From an uncultured Bacteroides sp. (lineage in GTDB: Bacteria > Bacteroidota > Bacteroidia > Bacteroidales > Bacteroidaceae): a stretch of DNA of 46,715 nucleotides. Of the stretch, positions 18,908-28,250 are shown one piece after another. The translations under genes and the position numbers were made by a program. The first letter of the stretch is position 1. Every line of letters begins with the position of its first letter. The stretch spans positions 1 through 46,715 of the forward strand of contig CAQOGY010000026.1 of NCBI GenBank assembly GCA_948847595.1, written 5' to 3'. The notes under the pieces were generated by a model. The model ran no database searches. It had not been told where the DNA came from and saw only the letters and a program-made list of their open reading frames with translations.

Positions 18908-19603
18908 ATGAAAAAGCTTCTATTTTTATTATGCGTTGTAGTAGCAGGCAGTATGTTTTACTCTTGTGAAAAAGATAATCTCGAAGGGCCGGATGCAATT
19001 TTTGCCGGCGAACTGAGAGACCGGAAGACCGGAGAACTCATTCAACAGGAGATATCGGACGGTTCCCGCGTTTATTTCATCGAACAGGGGTGGGGAGATA
19101 ATCCTCCTGTTCAGAATATGGTCGTTAAAAAAGACGGAACGTTTTATAACGGTATGATTTTCTCCGGTGACTATAAAATCATCCTGAATCGTGGGAACTA
19201 CGTTCCTTTGGATACTCTGGATATGAAAATAAAGCCGGGAAAGAATTATCAGGTCTTCGAAGTGAATCCTTATCTGCGGATCATTGAACCGGAAATATCT
19301 GTGATCGGAAGAAAGGTAGTGGCGAAATTCAAACTGGAGCAGGTGACCAGTAACGAGGTCTATCGTATTTCGTTGTTTGCACACTCTCACATCGATGTAT
19401 CCAACAAACTGAATATTGTCAACCGGACAGAAGAACTAAACCGTTCCATTACTGATGGTGAGGCTTTCGAATTGTCTATCAATCTGGAAGACTACACTTC
19501 CACGCTGGTTCCGGGCAAGAGTTATTATTTCCGGATCGGTGCACAGTCTCACGGAAGTGAGACAAAGTACAATTATTCGGCATCTGTACAGTTGGATATT
19601 TAG
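18908..19603 (+). CDS. SusD-linked DUF3823-type lipoprotein, probable surface glycan-binding accessory
   Basis: 231 aa. Lipoprotein signal (MKKLLFLLCVVVAGSMFYSC-EKDN). An N-terminal beta-rich transthyretin-like fold follows: ELRDRKTGELIQQEISDGSRV and MVVKKDGTFYNGMIFSGDYKIIL. The order 'polar start, GTFxNxxifxGxYki' is what I know from proteins of the DUF3823 family, which sit right after susD in many loci. The C-terminal half (EISVIGRKVVAKFKLEQV, YYFRIGAQS) looks like an Ig/FN3 sandwich. No catalytic signature is seen. Probably binds glycan or supports the SusCD complex. The gene lies 28 bp after susD and 18 bp before the next gene. Confidence 0.75.
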   Translation: MKKLLFLLCVVVAGSMFYSCEKDNLEGPDAIFAGELRDRKTGELIQQEISDGSRVYFIEQGWGDNPPVQNMVVKKDGTFYNGMIFSGDYKIILNRGNYVPLDTLDMKIKPGKNYQVFEVNPYLRIIEPEISVIGRKVVAKFKLEQVTSNEVYRISLFAHSHIDVSNKLNIVNRTEELNRSITDGEAFELSINLEDYTSTLVPGKSYYFRIGAQSHGSETKYNYSASVQLDI

Positions 19604-19621
19604 CATAAAAACGGAAAAGCC

Positions 19622-21529
19622 ATGAGAAAGTATTTACAGTTGGTATTCCTTGCGGTCTCTGTCTTTTGTTCAGAGATATTGTTGGCAGAATCTCGTGATC
19701 CGGTCCGGATACTGGATTTGAGAACGCTCAATGAACTTGATCTGAAAGAACAGGAGAAGGCGGAGCAACTATGGGACATTATGCATACGACAGCTACCTT
19801 GCAAGGCATTGTGAATCGGAATAGTCCGAGATTGTACATTCGCTATGTCAAGAACGGGCAGGGAGAGAATGTCGATGATTATTGGTGGAATAAATACCGT
19901 CAGGCAGGACAGTGGCTGGCGGGACGTGATACGATAGCTTACACGGAACTGTCGGATGTCGTGACTGTTTTCAGAAAAGAAATACGCGGAGTGGTTGTTT
20001 ATGACTCAAAAGTAGCATCTACCAGTAATATTGCTTCATCTGTGGCAGGAATCGAGAATCTGATAGCTGTGCGCTATGACATATCTCCCAATAGTCTCTA
20101 TACCCGCTTGGTACTGCAAGGACCGAAGCTGGCTGTGAAATGCTGGCTGGTGAACAAAGATGGTTCTTCTCTTTTCACGGGCAAAGAAAGGATTGCCGGA
20201 ACCGGTCAACCTTCGACAGGATCTCTGAAAATCGATCCCTATGTATGGTTTATAGAGAAATACCTGAAGAAAGGGTTATGCAATACGGAGTACGCCGCTT
20301 ATTACATCGACCAGTTCTGGCGTACCGATCCTACCCGGATGGTAACGAACCATCACCAATTGACCAATCATGACTTTTTTGTCAGCAAGAAAGCTTTTTT
20401 CTTTGACCTTTCTCCTTGGGGAGACGAGCCGGCAACGGATGATCCGACACAAGAAGAAGGACTGGACTTGCAGATACTGAAAACTTTTCTGCAAGAAGCC
20501 TATAAGCAAAATAAAGGAGAGAAATTCTGCTATATCGGAGGTTTCCCGAGCTGGATTTATAAATATACGCAGCATGCTGGAGGAAAGCATGAAGATGTAG
20601 CTACCGAGTGGGAATTTTCCCGTATTATCAGTGCTTATAATGCCTTTAAGGATGCCGATGCCATCGGACTGGGAGCATTGGCTAACTCCTCCTTCTGGCA
20701 ACATTTTCCTCTTCAGGAAAAGTATCCCCAAAAGTGGGTGACACATCAGGAACTGATGGACAGAGGCTATCTGAACCGTGACGGAACAATCAACTTTCAG
20801 GGACGGAACTTTATCCTCTTCTATGTAGGCGATTATGATTCCTCCTCCTGGATTGCTCAGACTACCCCTTTCCTGTGGGACGAACCTAGCCGGGGAGAAG
20901 TGCCTTTGATGTGGTCTGTCAGTCCTGTACTTGCAGAACGCGTTCCGATGGTGATGCATAATTATCGGGTGACGGCTACTCCGAATGATTATTTTGCCGC
21001 TGCTGACAATGGTGCCGGATATTTAATGCCGGGTATGTTGCAAGAGCCTCGCTCGGTGTCCGGATTGAAAAGCGGATTGAGTGCATGGGCAAAGCATTGC
21101 AGCAAATATTATCAGAAGTGGGGATTGACCATTACAGGATTTGTGATTGACGGCGAAGCCCCCGGACTGGATTCAGACGGATTGGACTGTTACGCATCGT
21201 TCAGTCCGAATGGAATAGTTCCGCAGAAGATGCCTTTGACATTGCTGCACAATGATATGCCGGTGATCCGGGCAGATTATGATATTGTAGATCATGATTA
21301 CCGCAGGGCAACGGATGTGATTGTGGAAAGAGTGGAGAAACGTCCGGTTCCTTTCCATTGGTTCAGAGCCATATTGAAGTCACCTTCCTGGTATAAAGGG
21401 ATTTGTGATGAGTTGAAACAGCGGCATACGAATATTGAATTGCTGGATGCACCGACATTTTTTGAACTCTATCGTATCTATCTGAAGCAGCATCCGGATG
21501 CTGCTGCCGGAAAGATAACGATGAACTAA
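19622..21529 (+). CDS. GxGYxYP-type putative glycoside hydrolase, secreted
   Basis: 635 aa. Signal peptide to about residue 22 (VFLAVSVFCSEILLA-ES), no convincing lipobox, so periplasmic. The family hallmark is GAGYLMP at residues 464-470 in place of GxGYxYP. The N-terminal part fits the companion domain (RILDLRTLNELDLKEQEKA, ATLQGIVNRNSPRLYIRY). Asp-rich segments that could hold acid/base residues are FYVGDYDSSSW and GFVIDGEAPGLDSDGLDCY. These proteins are predicted hydrolases, but I know of no established activity. It lies inside the mannan locus, next to GH92, and has a diverged relative at 23867. Gap to the next gene is 31 bp. Confidence 0.72.
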   Translation: MRKYLQLVFLAVSVFCSEILLAESRDPVRILDLRTLNELDLKEQEKAEQLWDIMHTTATLQGIVNRNSPRLYIRYVKNGQGENVDDYWWNKYRQAGQWLAGRDTIAYTELSDVVTVFRKEIRGVVVYDSKVASTSNIASSVAGIENLIAVRYDISPNSLYTRLVLQGPKLAVKCWLVNKDGSSLFTGKERIAGTGQPSTGSLKIDPYVWFIEKYLKKGLCNTEYAAYYIDQFWRTDPTRMVTNHHQLTNHDFFVSKKAFFFDLSPWGDEPATDDPTQEEGLDLQILKTFLQEAYKQNKGEKFCYIGGFPSWIYKYTQHAGGKHEDVATEWEFSRIISAYNAFKDADAIGLGALANSSFWQHFPLQEKYPQKWVTHQELMDRGYLNRDGTINFQGRNFILFYVGDYDSSSWIAQTTPFLWDEPSRGEVPLMWSVSPVLAERVPMVMHNYRVTATPNDYFAAADNGAGYLMPGMLQEPRSVSGLKSGLSAWAKHCSKYYQKWGLTITGFVIDGEAPGLDSDGLDCYASFSPNGIVPQKMPLTLLHNDMPVIRADYDIVDHDYRRATDVIVERVEKRPVPFHWFRAILKSPSWYKGICDELKQRHTNIELLDAPTFFELYRIYLKQHPDAAAGKITMN

Positions 21530-21560
21530 CCTGATTAATGAACAGACATATTCATATAGA

Positions 21561-23828
21561 ATGATGATGAACAGATTGAATATAAAAAGAACAGTCGGCT
21601 CCTGTTTGATGGCGATGGCGTTTTTTTCGTGTACCCATACGGATCAGACGCCCGCGAAAGACTTTGTCGATTATGTAAATCCATATATCGGCAATATCAG
21701 CCATCTGCTGGTGCCTACTTACCCAACCGTACATCTGCCGAACTCGATGCTTAGGGTCTATCCAGAAAGGGGAGACTATACATCGGACAGGGTAAACGGC
21801 CTTCCGGTGGTGGTGACCAGTCATAGAGGCAGCTCGGCTTTTAACCTGAGTCCGGTGCAGGGAGAGGTATCCCGACCGATTGTATCTTACTCCTATGATT
21901 TGGAGAATATTACCCCCTATAGTTATTCCGTATACCTGGATGAGGCTGATATACAGGTTGAGTATGCCCCTTCACATCAGGCTGGTATTTATCATATCAG
22001 TTTTGGGACGGAAGGTGATAATGCTTTGGTGGTGAATACGAAGAACGGAAAGCTGGTCGCTGAAGAAAAAGGAGTCAGTGGCTATCAGATTATTGACAAC
22101 ACTCCTACCAAAATCTATCTGTATCTCGAAACCAGTCAGCCACCTTTACGCAAAGGGGTACTGGCAGATGGAAAAGTTGATATGGAAAGTAAGGAAGGCA
22201 GTGCCATCGCTTTGTTTTATGGAAGCGAGAGGAACCTGAATCTACGTTACGGAATTTCCTTTATCAGTGCCGAGCAGGCAAAGAAGAATCTGCAACGTGA
22301 CATCACCACCTATGATGTAAAGGAAGTGGCGGATGCCGGACGCAGGATATGGAACGAGACATTGGGCAAGATTGTGATAGAAGGCGGTTCGGAAGACGAG
22401 AAAGAAATCTTCTACACTTCCCTTTATCGTACCTACGAACGCATGATCAATCTTTCGGAAGACGGGAAGTATTACAGTGCTTTCGATGGCAAGATTCATG
22501 AAGATGGCGGAGTACCTTTTTATACAGATGACTGGATATGGGATACTTACCGGGCTACACATCCGTTGCGTATCTTGATAGAACCGCAGAAGGAACTCGA
22601 TATGGTTCGTTCATATATCCGGATGGCAGAACAGTCGGACAGAAGATGGATGCCTACCTTCCCCGAGGTGACCGGAGACAGCCACCGGATGAATGGCAAT
22701 CATGCAGTGGCAGTTATTTGGGATGCTTATTGCAAAGGATTGAAAGACTTTGATCTGGAGGCTGCTTATGAAGCCTGCAAGGGAGCGATCACAGAGAAAA
22801 CATTGTTGCCCTGGCTGAGATGTCCGTTGACGGAGCTCGATGAGTTCTATCAGGAAAAAGGATTTTTTCCTGCACTGAACCCTGGCGAAGAAGAGACCTG
22901 CAAGGCTGTTCATTCGTTCGAGAGACGGCAGGCGGTTGCGGTTATGTTGGGTAACTGTTACGATAATTGGTGTCTGGCACAGATAGCCAGAACGTTAAAC
23001 AAAACCGATGACTATAAGAAGTTTATGCAGATGTCTTATACGTACCGGAATGTTTATAATGCGGAAACGGGTTTCTTTCATCCCAAGAACAAGGACGGAA
23101 AGTTTATCGAACCGTTTGACTATCGTTATTCGGGAGGACAGGGGGCACGTGGCTATTATGGTGAAAACAACGGTTGGATCTATCGTTGGGATGTGCAGCA
23201 CAATCCGGCGGATTTGATTGCCTTGATGGGTGGACAGGCTTCATTTATCGAGAGATTGAATCAGACATTCAATGAACCGTTGGGGCGGAGCAAGTTTGAT
23301 TTCTATCATCAGTTGCCGGACCATACCGGTAATGTCGGCCAGTTCTCTATGGCAAATGAACCTTGTCTGCATATTCCTTATTTGTATAACTATGCCGGTC
23401 AGCCGTGGATGACACAAAAAAGGATTCGCGTTTTGCTGAACCAGTGGTTCCGTAATGACTTGATGGGCGTTCCCGGTGATGAAGACGGAGGGGGAATGAC
23501 TGCATTTGTGGTATTCTCCATGATGGGCTTTTATCCGGTAACTCCCGGTTCTCCAACTTATAATATCGGCAGTCCGGTATTCCAATCCGCAAAGATGGAG
23601 GTAGGTGACGGACATTATTTTGAGATCATAGCGGAGAATTATGCGCCGGACCATAAGTACATCCAGTCGGCTACCTTGAATGGAACGCCGTGGAATAAGC
23701 CGTGGTTCAGCCATGCGGATATTCAAAACGGCGGACGTCTGGTTTTGCAGATGGGAGATAAGCCCAATAAGAAGTGGGGGATAGCTTCGGATGCCGTGCC
23801 GCCCTCTTCAGAGAGTTTGCCGGAATAA
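21561..23828 (+). CDS. GH92 family exo-alpha-mannosidase, lipoprotein
   Basis: 755 aa. Lipoprotein signal ending AFFSC-THTD; the triple ATG at 21561 leaves the start uncertain by two codons. GH92 enzymes are Ca2+-dependent inverting exo-alpha-mannosidases with an N-terminal beta sandwich and a C-terminal (alpha/alpha)6 barrel. Catalytic features are visible: GENNGWIYRWDVQHN with the general acid at Glu535, and GDEDGGGMTAF with an Asp640/Asp642 pair, the same two-residue spacing as the base aspartates in characterised members. GFYPVTPGSPTYNIGSP closes the barrel as usual. The N terminus reads VNPYIGNISHLLVPTYPTVHLPN, unlike the common GTGGHGHxFPGA form, which suggests an atypical subsite. Linkage specificity cannot be read from the sequence. 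Confidence 0.92.
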   Translation: MMMNRLNIKRTVGSCLMAMAFFSCTHTDQTPAKDFVDYVNPYIGNISHLLVPTYPTVHLPNSMLRVYPERGDYTSDRVNGLPVVVTSHRGSSAFNLSPVQGEVSRPIVSYSYDLENITPYSYSVYLDEADIQVEYAPSHQAGIYHISFGTEGDNALVVNTKNGKLVAEEKGVSGYQIIDNTPTKIYLYLETSQPPLRKGVLADGKVDMESKEGSAIALFYGSERNLNLRYGISFISAEQAKKNLQRDITTYDVKEVADAGRRIWNETLGKIVIEGGSEDEKEIFYTSLYRTYERMINLSEDGKYYSAFDGKIHEDGGVPFYTDDWIWDTYRATHPLRILIEPQKELDMVRSYIRMAEQSDRRWMPTFPEVTGDSHRMNGNHAVAVIWDAYCKGLKDFDLEAAYEACKGAITEKTLLPWLRCPLTELDEFYQEKGFFPALNPGEEETCKAVHSFERRQAVAVMLGNCYDNWCLAQIARTLNKTDDYKKFMQMSYTYRNVYNAETGFFHPKNKDGKFIEPFDYRYSGGQGARGYYGENNGWIYRWDVQHNPADLIALMGGQASFIERLNQTFNEPLGRSKFDFYHQLPDHTGNVGQFSMANEPCLHIPYLYNYAGQPWMTQKRIRVLLNQWFRNDLMGVPGDEDGGGMTAFVVFSMMGFYPVTPGSPTYNIGSPVFQSAKMEVGDGHYFEIIAENYAPDHKYIQSATLNGTPWNKPWFSHADIQNGGRLVLQMGDKPNKKWGIASDAVPPSSESLPE

Positions 23829-23866
23829 AGTCAGAATAATAATATTAAAATCTAAAATATAACACA

Positions 23867-25843
23867 ATGAAAAAGATGATTGTACTCACCAGTCTATGGT
23901 CGTTTTTATTTATCTTTTCCTTTTCAATGTTCGGTTGCAGCGAGGATGACGATGAATTTGGAACAACGGCCGAAAGAGGAAATGAAGTCCGTACTCCCCG
24001 TGTGGAGGAGATCAATGGAAAAGCAGTGGTCACCTGGATTGATCCTTATATTACGGATATCAAGGAGGTGCAGGTAAAGGATTTGCAGACTAATGAGCAA
24101 CAGACGGTTGCCAAAGGAGTGCAGAGCGCGGAATTTGCGATTACGGACAATAGCCTGTTGTCTTACCGATATGAAATGAAAGTTGTCAGAACGACCGGAG
24201 AGGTGTCTGCCGGAGTGACTGCCCGTCTGGTGAAGAACTGGGCGCAAAAGCTGCATCCTTTGATGGATTATCATAGTGATGCGACTCCTCAAAGTGGTAT
24301 GTTCTTTAAGAATCAGCCGGTGGCGAAAGTGAATGTATTCGATATTCGTGATGACGAAAATATATCGAAGCTGACCACTGCTGTCATGCAGGGAGTGATT
24401 AACCAGGAACAGGCACTGACTTATCTGATCTGGTTACAGCAGGATTTGACGCAGCTGGATGATGCCGAAGTGCAGTATGAAATGCAGCCTTTGGCGAATA
24501 CTTCCCGCAACAGAGGCTTTGCGGCATTATATAATATGTATAAAGACCGCTTCAACTGCCTGGTAGTCTGGGATGAGAATCAGCCTTGGTCATGGAGTAT
24601 GGCACAGATGATTTCGTCACAGGAGAAAGGCATTCCGGTTACGGAATCCATGAGAAAGTTTATAGAGGACGAGCTGGGAATAGGAAATCTGGAAGTTAGG
24701 GATATACGTAACCAATGGTCGTCAAAGGCAGAAGCTTATGGCTGGGCGATAGCGCACTATGCCGACAAATGCCATCCGAAACTAACTTTCTCCGGTGGAT
24801 TGCGGAGTGATTATAAAGATAATCCGTGGAGAATGTACGATTACGTAGCTGCATCTAAAGGCTTTGTCTTCTGGTTGGACGACTCTAATGGAGATGACAA
24901 ACAGATCATGGATAATATCTTCAATAGCGGATCTTATCCGGTGGGTTCTTCGGTATTTGGTTATGGAATGAATGCCAATGGCGACGAACTGAACAAGATT
25001 ACCAACATCCATAATGCAGGATTTGTAGTGAGTGACTATTATGCGAATGGCAGTTATTGGTGCAGTTTCCCGAGCAAAGCCTTCCAGCAGCGTAAAGGGA
25101 TAGCCGGAGAAGTGAAGCCGGGTAAGATATATGTCGCTATCAGTCTGAGTGACGGAGACAATATTCAGTTCGATGCAAATTCTCTTTATCAGATATTCAA
25201 GGAAGGAAAGCGCAGAGGCGAAGTTCCCGTAGGAGTGACTTTGGCGGCAGGCTTACAGGAATTGAATCCGAAGCTACTTGAATTTTACTATAAGAATATG
25301 ACTCCGAACGATGAATTGACGGCAGGGCCTTCCGGTTTCCAGTTTATCTATGGTGATTATTATGCGCAGAGCGGTAAATATGCGGAATGGCTGGAAATGA
25401 ACAAGAAGTGGTTATCCACTGCCGGTTTCCACACGGCGCATCTCTGGAATACAGACGAGCAGATGTATTTCGAACAATACATGAAGAGCAAGGCTGTCGA
25501 TGCGATTATGGACGGATCTAACCGGACACATACCACAGGCTCATCTTACAAATTGGTAGATGGCGTGGTGCGTATTGATCAGGGGACTATGTGCCGCAAT
25601 AATGGAGACGTATACCGTGATCTGATGTCTGTATCTCCCAGCCCGCGGCGTCCTTTATTCCGGCATGTCTATCTGTTGACCAACTATTACGGATTTGAAG
25701 GAAATAAAGTGGTAGTGTACGAGAGACTGATCAAGGAACTCGAACGGGTTGAACAGGATTGTCCGGATACGTATGAATTTATGCTCCCGATGGATTTGGC
25801 CGCTTCTATCAGGAAGTACATAGAAGAAGGCGGTATTTATTAA
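23867..25843 (+). CDS. Diverged GxGYxYP-like surface lipoprotein
   Basis: 658 aa. Lipoprotein signal (FSFSMFGC-SEDDDE); the serine plus acidic run after Cys resembles the S(D/E)3 surface-export signal described for B. thetaiotaomicron. An FN3-like domain follows (TPRVEEINGKAVVTWIDP to about residue 125). The remaining part matches the protein at 19622 in general plan: VNVFDIRDDENISKLTTAVMQGVINQEQ, then YVAISLSDGDNIQFD, then TPNDELTAGPSGFQF, where the second protein has TPNDYFAAADNGAGY. The GxGYxYP motif itself is reduced to G490-F491 and neighbours. A sugar-binding or hydrolytic role at the cell surface is inferred from location and relatedness. Confidence 0.65.
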   Translation: MKKMIVLTSLWSFLFIFSFSMFGCSEDDDEFGTTAERGNEVRTPRVEEINGKAVVTWIDPYITDIKEVQVKDLQTNEQQTVAKGVQSAEFAITDNSLLSYRYEMKVVRTTGEVSAGVTARLVKNWAQKLHPLMDYHSDATPQSGMFFKNQPVAKVNVFDIRDDENISKLTTAVMQGVINQEQALTYLIWLQQDLTQLDDAEVQYEMQPLANTSRNRGFAALYNMYKDRFNCLVVWDENQPWSWSMAQMISSQEKGIPVTESMRKFIEDELGIGNLEVRDIRNQWSSKAEAYGWAIAHYADKCHPKLTFSGGLRSDYKDNPWRMYDYVAASKGFVFWLDDSNGDDKQIMDNIFNSGSYPVGSSVFGYGMNANGDELNKITNIHNAGFVVSDYYANGSYWCSFPSKAFQQRKGIAGEVKPGKIYVAISLSDGDNIQFDANSLYQIFKEGKRRGEVPVGVTLAAGLQELNPKLLEFYYKNMTPNDELTAGPSGFQFIYGDYYAQSGKYAEWLEMNKKWLSTAGFHTAHLWNTDEQMYFEQYMKSKAVDAIMDGSNRTHTTGSSYKLVDGVVRIDQGTMCRNNGDVYRDLMSVSPSPRRPLFRHVYLLTNYYGFEGNKVVVYERLIKELERVEQDCPDTYEFMLPMDLAASIRKYIEEGGIY

Positions 25844-25876
25844 AGGAATTATAAATGAATCTAAAACAAATGAGAT

Positions 25877-27007
25877 ATGAAAAATAGATATAGTATCCGG
25901 TTACTGGTTATAGTCTTTCTTTCGGCTTTCGCTATGGGTATCTGCTACTCATGTTCGGATGATGACGGAGAAGGAGTGAAGGTATATGAGTATCGTGAAC
26001 AGATAGGCAAGAAGATAAAAGTGTTGACCGACCTGCAGGCTGAATCCCAGTTCGGGCTTCGGGAAGGAATGTATCCTGAAACAAGCCGGGCGATTCTGGA
26101 AGATGCGATAGCCAAGCTGAAAGATTTCCTTCAGACGATAAAAGAAGCGGGAGTGGCGGAAGCTCGGATTCCCGAAGAGACAGCCAGACTGCTGAAAGAA
26201 TCGGACGAAAAGATAGCCGAGTTTAAGGCGACTGTCCGGACGGAAGACTTACTGGTTCCGGCAGAGCTGGAAGTAAGCGGAAAGAATGGCGGATATATTG
26301 ACTTTGGCGCTCATCCGGAGTATTCCACATTCGGTGAAGTTGGCAAGCAGGCATTTACTGTTGAGTTTTGGGTAAAGCTGAAGGATGTAGAAGGCTTCTT
26401 CTATCTGATCTCTACCTTTACGGATGATGATACGAACAATCACGAACGCAAAGGCTGGTGCGTGAATAGCTACAACTATGGTGGCAACAACATGCGTATG
26501 ACATACGGAATGGGCTTTAATGACCTGATGGAACCTGCCTTCGGATTTGCCACCGTTAATGAGTGGGTACACTTGGCTGTGGTGACGGATGAAACCGGAG
26601 TAGACGGCGAGATGAATGGAGGCAGACCTGTCATGACCAAAATGTATATGAACGGTGAACTGAAACTTTCGACCACCTCTCATCAGGATGCTTCCAAACC
26701 GTATGCTTCTAACGACAGCAATGTCCCGATGGTGGCATTTGGCGGCATGAGTGCTACAGGCAACCGTATCGGTGATAAAGGTGCTAACGGAAGTATGAAA
26801 CATCTGCATATCTGGCGTGCCGCCAAGACTCAGGATGAAATCCGCCGGTTGATGGAGCATCCGGAGAATGTGACGGGCGAAGAGGACGATTTGGTTTGCG
26901 GATGGACTTTCGCGAAGATGGCGCTTGACGACCAGGAAATTAAAGACTTGACCGGAAAGTATACGGCAAAGCTGGTCGGAGACTATAGGTGGATTGAATT
27001 AGAATGA
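25877..27007 (+). CDS. LamG-like surface lipoprotein, first of a tandem pair
   Basis: 376 aa. Lipoprotein signal ending ICYSC-SDDDGEG, which fits the S(D/E)3 surface-export signal. Residues about 35-120 form a charged helical hairpin domain (YEYREQIGKKIKVLTDLQ, ARLLKESDEKIAEF). Residues about 130-376 form a LamG/concanavalin sandwich: GGYIDFGAHPEYSTFG, FTVEFWVKLKDVEGFFYLIST, EWVHLAVVTDETG, KMYMNGELKL, KHLHIWRAAKTQDEI. No catalytic residues are apparent. Such proteins in mannan loci are best read as surface mannan-binding proteins (inference). It overlaps the frame of the next gene by 4 bp if the upstream ATG of that gene is used. Confidence 0.8.
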   Translation: MKNRYSIRLLVIVFLSAFAMGICYSCSDDDGEGVKVYEYREQIGKKIKVLTDLQAESQFGLREGMYPETSRAILEDAIAKLKDFLQTIKEAGVAEARIPEETARLLKESDEKIAEFKATVRTEDLLVPAELEVSGKNGGYIDFGAHPEYSTFGEVGKQAFTVEFWVKLKDVEGFFYLISTFTDDDTNNHERKGWCVNSYNYGGNNMRMTYGMGFNDLMEPAFGFATVNEWVHLAVVTDETGVDGEMNGGRPVMTKMYMNGELKLSTTSHQDASKPYASNDSNVPMVAFGGMSATGNRIGDKGANGSMKHLHIWRAAKTQDEIRRLMEHPENVTGEEDDLVCGWTFAKMALDDQEIKDLTGKYTAKLVGDYRWIELE

Positions 27008-27033
27008 TACGAAACAGAAAATACAGGATAGAT

Positions 27034-28176
27034 ATGAAAAATAACTATTTATATAATTGGGTAGTGATAGTGTTTATGATGCTTCAGATGCTGGCATTTA
27101 CTTCTTGTTCTGATGATGATGACAATAGCGGCTGGCCGACGGAAACGGACAAGACCGAAATCTTCATAGAGCGCTTCAGTACATTGGTGACTAACCTGAC
27201 TGCGCTGCGGGATGGAGCTACATATGGCGAACTGAAAGATAACTATCCGGTATCCAGTAAAGCCATGCTGGATGATGAAATTGTTTATCTGGAGGAAACG
27301 ATCGCTAAACTGAAAGAAGGAAACAAAAAGTTGGCTGACAGTGAAGCCGACCGCATTATCCGTGAAGCTAACCAGATAGAGAAGAACTTCAGAGCGACCA
27401 GACGTACCGAAGACTTTTTACCGGTTGCCGCTGAACTGTTGGTCAACGGAAAGAATGGCGGATACATTGATTTTGGTGTTCATCCGGAGTATTCATCTTT
27501 CGGCGAGCAGGGACAACAGGCATTTACAGTCGAGTTCTGGGTGAAGTTGACAGATGTGGACGAATATCTCAATAGCTTTGTATTCTTGCTTTCCACCTTC
27601 ACGGATGATGATACGAAAGATCACGAGCGTAAAGGATGGGCGGTAAACAGTCACTTCGGCAGATTACGTATGACGTATGGTATAGGCTATAGTGACTTGT
27701 TTGAACCGGGCTTCTCATTCAGCACACTAAATCAGTGGGTTCATGTGGCAGTTGTCACTAACGAGAACGGAGTGGACGGAGAAGTCAGAGACGGAATTCC
27801 GGTGATGACCAAGATTTACGTCAACGGTCAGTTGATGTTGTCGGAAAGAGGCCGGGATGACCGTTTGCCATATACTCCGAATGATAAGGAAGTGGCTATG
27901 GTTGCCTTTACCGGGCTTAGCGCAACTGCCAACCGTATCGGAGAAAAGAGCACCAATGGATGTATGCGTCATCTGCATATCTGGAAATCGGCGAAGACAC
28001 AGGCCGAAATACAACATCTGATGGATACTCCGGAATCCGTGACTGGAAGCGAATCGGATCTGGTATGCGGATGGACATTGAATAAGACTGTTTCGGATAA
28101 CAATAACATCAAAGATCTGACGGGCAAATTCTCAGCCAGGCTGATCGGAGATTTTCAATGGGTAGAGAATAGATAA
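27034..28176 (+). CDS. LamG-like surface lipoprotein, second of a tandem pair
   Basis: 380 aa from the ATG at 27034. That start places a normal signal peptide (NNYLYNWVVIVFMMLQMLAF) before the lipobox FTSC-SDDDD. An in-frame ATG at 27004 overlaps the previous stop codon by 4 bp and would add ten basic residues. The plan is the same as for the upstream gene: helical hairpin domain, then LamG sandwich (GGYIDFGVHPEYSSFG, FTVEFWVKLTDVDEY, QWVHVAVVTNENG, RHLHIWKSAKTQAEI). The pair arose by tandem duplication and has diverged mostly in the helical domain and in loops (GNNM is missing, VFLLS added). Probably a surface glycan-binding protein. Confidence 0.8.
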   Translation: MKNNYLYNWVVIVFMMLQMLAFTSCSDDDDNSGWPTETDKTEIFIERFSTLVTNLTALRDGATYGELKDNYPVSSKAMLDDEIVYLEETIAKLKEGNKKLADSEADRIIREANQIEKNFRATRRTEDFLPVAAELLVNGKNGGYIDFGVHPEYSSFGEQGQQAFTVEFWVKLTDVDEYLNSFVFLLSTFTDDDTKDHERKGWAVNSHFGRLRMTYGIGYSDLFEPGFSFSTLNQWVHVAVVTNENGVDGEVRDGIPVMTKIYVNGQLMLSERGRDDRLPYTPNDKEVAMVAFTGLSATANRIGEKSTNGCMRHLHIWKSAKTQAEIQHLMDTPESVTGSESDLVCGWTLNKTVSDNNNIKDLTGKFSARLIGDFQWVENR

Positions 28177-28192
28177 TTGTTTTACGAACCGG

Positions 28193-28238
28193 GTAGTTCC
28201 CAAGGCCGTCGGATAGCTGGCTTTGGGACTACTTTCTT
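28193..28238 (+). terminator. Hairpin with T-rich tail inside the PUL, before the GH99 gene
   Basis: Arms GTAGTTCCCAAGGCC (28193-28207) and GGCTTTGGGACTAC (28219-28232) pair with one bulge and one G-U pair, and TTTCTT follows. It lies 12 nt before the GH99 start codon, so it may attenuate transcription of the last gene or protect the upstream mRNA end. Confidence 0.6.
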
Positions 28239-28250
28239 AAACAAACGAAC

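Noticed and set aside
27004..27034. Frameshifted single gene from 25877 to 28176
   Set aside because: The second reading frame has its own full lipoprotein signal and a complete LamG domain, so this is a tandem duplication, not a broken fusion.
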